Made by a program: the position numbers and the translations under genes. The notes under the pieces are model-generated. The model saw only the letters and a list, made by a program, of their open reading frames with translations, was not told the origin of the DNA and did no database searches. Source: CAVTQY01 sp963736975 (GTDB lineage: Bacteria > Pseudomonadota > Alphaproteobacteria > Acetobacterales > Acetobacteraceae). From it: a stretch of 64,000 nucleotides of DNA. The stretch lies in contig CAVTQY010000001.1 in assembly GCA_963736975.1 (NCBI GenBank), positions 2,914,001 through 2,978,000 of the forward strand, in the 5' to 3' direction. Shown here one piece after another: positions 61,210 through 64,000 of the stretch (positions within the stretch are counted from its first letter, which is position 1; every line of letters begins with the position of its first letter).

Positions 61210-62426
61210 CGTGTGACCGGCCGCTGCTGCGGCTCAATCCGGGCCAGGGACGCCGGCTTCGCGCGGGGGCCCCTTGGGCGTTCAGCAACGAGATCGCCAT
61301 GCGCCCCGAATACCGCCGCCTGGAACCGGGCACGCTGGTCCGGCTCGAGGGCGATGACGGCGTGCGGTTCGGCACCGCCATGTTCAACCCGCACAGCCTG
61401 ATCGCCGCCCGCGTGCTGGACCGCGACCCCGACGCGGTGATCGATCTGCCGTGGATGCGCGCCCGGCTGCGCCAGGCCATCGCGCTGCGTGCCCGGGTCT
61501 GCGACAGCCCGTTCCACCGCTTGGTGCACGCCGAGGCGGATTTCCTGCCCGGCCTGGTGATCGACCGCTACGATGAGGTGGCCGTGGTGCAGGCCAATGC
61601 CGCTGGGATGGATCGTCTGCTGCCGCTCGTGCTCGAGGCGCTGCTTGCCGAGCTTCCGCTGCGGGCCGTGGTTGCCCGCAATGAGGGACCCGCTCGCCGG
61701 CTCGAGGGTCTGGGCGAGGGGGTCGTGCTGTTGCACGGAACGGACACGCGGGCCGCAGTGATCGAGGGCGGTGTCCGGTTTCCTGTCGATCCGCTGGAGG
61801 GACAAAAGACCGGCTGGTTCTTCGACCAACGCCCGAACCGCGACCGTGTCGCGTTGCTGGCCGAAGGCGCACGGGTGCTCGACGTTTTCTGCCATACCGG
61901 CGCGTTCGGTCTGCGCGCCGCGGCCGGGGGCGCCGCATCAGTGGTGCTGGTGGATTCCAGTGCGCCGGCGCTGGAGCAGGCGGCCGAAGCCGGTGCCGTG
62001 AATGGATTATCTGACAAGATCGTGTTGCGGCGGGGCGATGGGTTCGAGGTAATGGCGGAGCTGGGTGGCTCGGGCGAACGGTTCGATATCGTGGTCTGTG
62101 ATCCGCCCGCCTTTGCCAAATCGCGCAAAGATGCCGCCGCCGGACTGCGTGCTTATAGGCGCATGGCCCGGCTGGGCGCCTCTCTTGTTGCCCCGGGCGG
62201 GTTCTTGTTCGTGGCATCGTGCAGCCACCATGCGCCAGTGGGCGACTGGTCGGCGGCGATTGCGGAGGGGCTGTATCGGGCCCGGCGCGAGGGACGCATC
62301 CTGTTCACCGGCGGAGCGGGGCCGGATCATCCGGTGCATCCGCACCTGCCGGAGAGCGCGTATCTGAAGGTGCAGTTGGTGCAGGTCGGGACTGACCCCA
62401 ATCGTGCAATCTCCCCGGGATCATAA
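61206..62426 (+). CDS. RlmI-like class I rRNA (cytosine-5) methyltransferase
   Basis: The 406-residue protein has an N-terminal PUA domain (LLRLNPGQGRRLRAGAPWAFSNEIA) and a C-terminal Rossmann methyltransferase. Key motifs are KTGWFFDQRPNRDRVA, VLDVFCHTGAFGLRAAAGGA, and the active-site region FDIVVCDPPAFAKSR and FVASCSHH, all typical of RlmI-type 23S rRNA m5C methyltransferases. The only suitable start is TTG at 61206, overlapping the hemA stop as TTGA. Confidence 0.88.
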   Translation: MTCDRPLLRLNPGQGRRLRAGAPWAFSNEIAMRPEYRRLEPGTLVRLEGDDGVRFGTAMFNPHSLIAARVLDRDPDAVIDLPWMRARLRQAIALRARVCDSPFHRLVHAEADFLPGLVIDRYDEVAVVQANAAGMDRLLPLVLEALLAELPLRAVVARNEGPARRLEGLGEGVVLLHGTDTRAAVIEGGVRFPVDPLEGQKTGWFFDQRPNRDRVALLAEGARVLDVFCHTGAFGLRAAAGGAASVVLVDSSAPALEQAAEAGAVNGLSDKIVLRRGDGFEVMAELGGSGERFDIVVCDPPAFAKSRKDAAAGLRAYRRMARLGASLVAPGGFLFVASCSHHAPVGDWSAAIAEGLYRARREGRILFTGGAGPDHPVHPHLPESAYLKVQLVQVGTDPNRAISPGS

Positions 62427-62478
62427 TCTGCGCAGTTGCTGAGAGTAGCGAGCTGGCACCGAAAGTGGGAAGCGCTGA

Positions 62479-63300
62479 GTGGCTGACGACACGGGAAGTC
62501 GGCGGTCTGTGACCGGGGCCGTAGGCGATTTTCCCTCCGGCACGGACTGGCGCTTGCGAGCAGACTTACGGATGCGTATTATGCAGATGAGAAAGAATGG
62601 ATCATTCATGCGGTCTGACGTGGTGATGAAGTCTGTGCGGCCGTCTTCTGTACTGGACAGCGCGTTCGGTTTGAGCGCCATCAGGGCGCTGGCGGCGCCG
62701 TTCCTGGCTCGGCGGAATAATACGATCGTATCGCATGACGCAATCCGCCCTGAGCTGGAACGGTACGGCAGACCTTCGATTATCATACTTGGCGTAGGTC
62801 ATTCTGGAACATCTGTCTTGACCAAGATGCTGTTCGAATTGGGGTGGAAACCCAATCAGGCAGACTCCCAGTATTGCGAAGAAACTCGTTTTCGTGAACT
62901 TAACATCAAGCTTTTGGAAGAATTGCGGCCCCCCGAGGAGTTGCAGACGTTCATCAGGCAACTGGAGCAGCCGTTTGCCCTGAAGGATCCTCGCTTTGTC
63001 CTGACATGGAGGCTGTGGCTCAGTGCGTTTGCATCGGAAGGTATCGAGCCGCTGCTCCTGTATATTGTTCGTGAGGCAACAGCATTGGAAGAGAGCTACA
63101 AAGTACGGCGCATTTTGGTGGACGGACAGCCCGGCTCGTTCAATCATCCGGTCACCGAACTGCGACATAAGGCCGATGAAGCATTTCAGCAATGGCCATA
63201 CGGAAAACTGTGTTTCTCGTATGAAAGTATTCGACGAGCCGTAGCCGCGTTTAGTGTGGCCCGGAAGAGGCGAAATAGGACAGGCGGGCTTTGGAAATAG
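62479..63300 (+). CDS. Sulfotransferase-like P-loop protein
   Basis: The 273-residue product has a sulfotransferase-type P-loop (SIIILGVGHSGTSVLTKMLFELGW, residues about 98-121), which would bind the 5'-phosphosulfate of PAPS. ALKDPRFVLTWRLWL and LYIVREATALEESY follow as a 3'-phosphate-binding-like region. The first 90 residues are not conserved, and an internal ATG may be the true start. Codon use is more mixed than in neighbours. The acceptor substrate is unknown. Confidence 0.6.
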   Translation: MADDTGSRRSVTGAVGDFPSGTDWRLRADLRMRIMQMRKNGSFMRSDVVMKSVRPSSVLDSAFGLSAIRALAAPFLARRNNTIVSHDAIRPELERYGRPSIIILGVGHSGTSVLTKMLFELGWKPNQADSQYCEETRFRELNIKLLEELRPPEELQTFIRQLEQPFALKDPRFVLTWRLWLSAFASEGIEPLLLYIVREATALEESYKVRRILVDGQPGSFNHPVTELRHKADEAFQQWPYGKLCFSYESIRRAVAAFSVARKRRNRTGGLWK

Positions 63301-63459
63301 GTTTGCACACTGGCGCCCCTGTTCCCCAGAAATCTTTGGCGTTTATCGCATGAATTCTCACGCGCAAGGAAATGTGTTTGGCCGGTCAGAACGACCGAGG
63401 CTAACCCATTCCGACGCAAGCGTTGTCTGGCGTAGAGCTGACCGGCGAAGGAGAGCGCG

Positions 63460-64000
63460 ATGAGTTGGAGCTTCGAGACGCTCGGTAATGCGATGGTTCA
63501 GCTTTTTGAAGGTGGTAATCCGGTGCTGGTCACCGACCCCTGGCTTCTCGGATCGGCATATTACGGAAGCTGGGAACTCGAGCGTCCCTTGACTGAACAG
63601 CAGATCAGCAATGTTGCGCGTTCGCGATACATTTGGTTTTCACACGGCCATCCCGATCATTTTCATCCGCCTTCCTTTGTGAAGCTTTCGCGCGACTCGC
63701 TCGTGCTGCTTCCTGATCACTATGATCGGGAATTGGCGCGCGGGTTGACCGAGCATGGGTTCAAATACCGCATTCTTCCTAACAAACAATGGGTGCAGCT
63801 CGATAGCGAACTGCGAGTGCTCTGCGTCGCAAACGAGAATATGGACGCTATCCTAGCCATTGAAGCTGGCGGCGCCCTGGTTCTCGATAAGAACGATTCG
63901 CCTTTCTGTGGTGAGGACGCCTTTTTTCGCAAGCTTGTGCGGAGGTATGATCGATCGTACCTCCTCGCGCTCTGCGCCTTCGATGCAGATATGATCAACA
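63460..64000 (+). CDS. MBL-fold metallohydrolase, partial (C-terminus off the window)
   Basis: AAGGAGAG precedes the ATG at 63460. The 180 visible residues begin MSWSFETLGNAMVQLFEGGNPVLVTDPWL and contain the metallo-beta-lactamase signature WFSHGHPDHFHPPSF (SHxHxDH). Such proteins hydrolyse or oxygenate diverse substrates; no family more specific than MBL can be assigned from the visible part. The gene continues past the window end. It lies 159 bp after the sulfotransferase-like gene and may form a unit with it. Confidence 0.8.
   Translation, partial: MSWSFETLGNAMVQLFEGGNPVLVTDPWLLGSAYYGSWELERPLTEQQISNVARSRYIWFSHGHPDHFHPPSFVKLSRDSLVLLPDHYDRELARGLTEHGFKYRILPNKQWVQLDSELRVLCVANENMDAILAIEAGGALVLDKNDSPFCGEDAFFRKLVRRYDRSYLLALCAFDADMIN

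Noticed and set aside
63254..63463. 69-codon frame between the sulfotransferase-like and MBL-fold genes
   Set aside because: It has no family pattern or ribosome-binding site, and it overlaps the true ribosome-binding site and start of the MBL-fold gene.

Overview
The window is a GC-rich alphaproteobacterial chromosome segment, most likely from the Acetobacteraceae or a related Rhodospirillales family. The reasons are a 5-aminolevulinate synthase (C4 haem pathway), a his cluster in the order hisB-DUF2628-hisH-GNAT-hisA-hisF-hisE-HIT, an ihfA-merR-tRNA-Pro block, an MbfA-type membrane ferritin, and strongly GC-biased codons with frequent GTG starts. The species is inferred from gene content only. 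Most of the window is dense, overlapping core and catabolic genes. Two stretches with visibly lower GC and mixed codon use interrupt it (about 11.8-14.05 kb and 52.2-55.4 kb).

Layout. 1-7.1 kb, minus strand: a partial class I fructose-bisphosphate aldolase, then the his cluster, a cytochrome b561 and mbfA behind a Fur/Irr-like palindrome. 7.2-11.8 kb: an orphan solute-binding protein, a small helical protein, a D-amino-acid dehydrogenase, an Asp/Glu-type racemase and an RraA-like protein. 11.8-14.05 kb: an acquired HD phosphohydrolase/YwgA-like pair. 14.1-25.6 kb: class II aldolase, a frameshifted molybdopterin oxidoreductase, a cis-prenyltransferase, a lactonase-type amidohydrolase, ArfB, a FUSC protein, an SbmA-like ABC exporter with a DUF1499 lipoprotein, ihfA, a MerR regulator, tRNA-Pro(GGG) and a double cold-shock-domain protein. 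25.8-33.5 kb: mobA, an acyltransferase, UbiH-like and D-hydroxyacid dehydrogenases, a DAO-family oxidase, an acyl-CoA carboxyltransferase and an enoyl-CoA hydratase. 33.4-44.5 kb: a PrsT-like TPR protein, DUF1028 and a branched-chain amino-acid-type ABC transporter (two binding proteins, LivH, a LivM-LivG fusion, LivF). 44.5-52.1 kb: a SulP transporter, a MarR-GNAT fusion, an ArsR-methyltransferase and methionine synthase. 52.2-57.2 kb: an accessory island. 57.3-64 kb: an amidohydrolase, a lipoprotein, an EamA transporter, ALA synthase, an RlmI-like methyltransferase, a sulfotransferase-like protein and a partial MBL-fold protein.

The best candidate for a new system is the cassette at 52.2-55.3 kb: an unknown protein, a DruA-family (DUF4338) protein, a large protein with two C-terminal membrane helices, and an ASCH-domain protein. 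All are on one strand, closely spaced or overlapping, and low in GC. DruA is known from the Druantia anti-phage system, but the large DruE helicase that marks Druantia is absent. A truncated, frameshifted TPR array (perfect 138-bp repeats) and a pair of roughly 225-250-bp direct repeats lie just downstream, as expected of an integration hot spot. The HD/YwgA-like pair is a second, smaller candidate.

The regulatory DNA is unusually readable. A 22-bp near-palindrome between the ArsR-methyltransferase and its divergent neighbour contains both start codons and a Shine-Dalgarno-like stretch for each gene. A perfect 13-bp inverted repeat lies between a consensus -35 and the start codon of the MarR-GNAT gene. 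A 17-bp Fur/Irr-like palindrome lies before mbfA.

At least seven genes are broken by single-base indels, two or three of them in short C runs, and the affected genes include hemA and the liv operon. This pattern fits uncorrected sequencing errors better than real decay, so the frameshifts should be read with caution.
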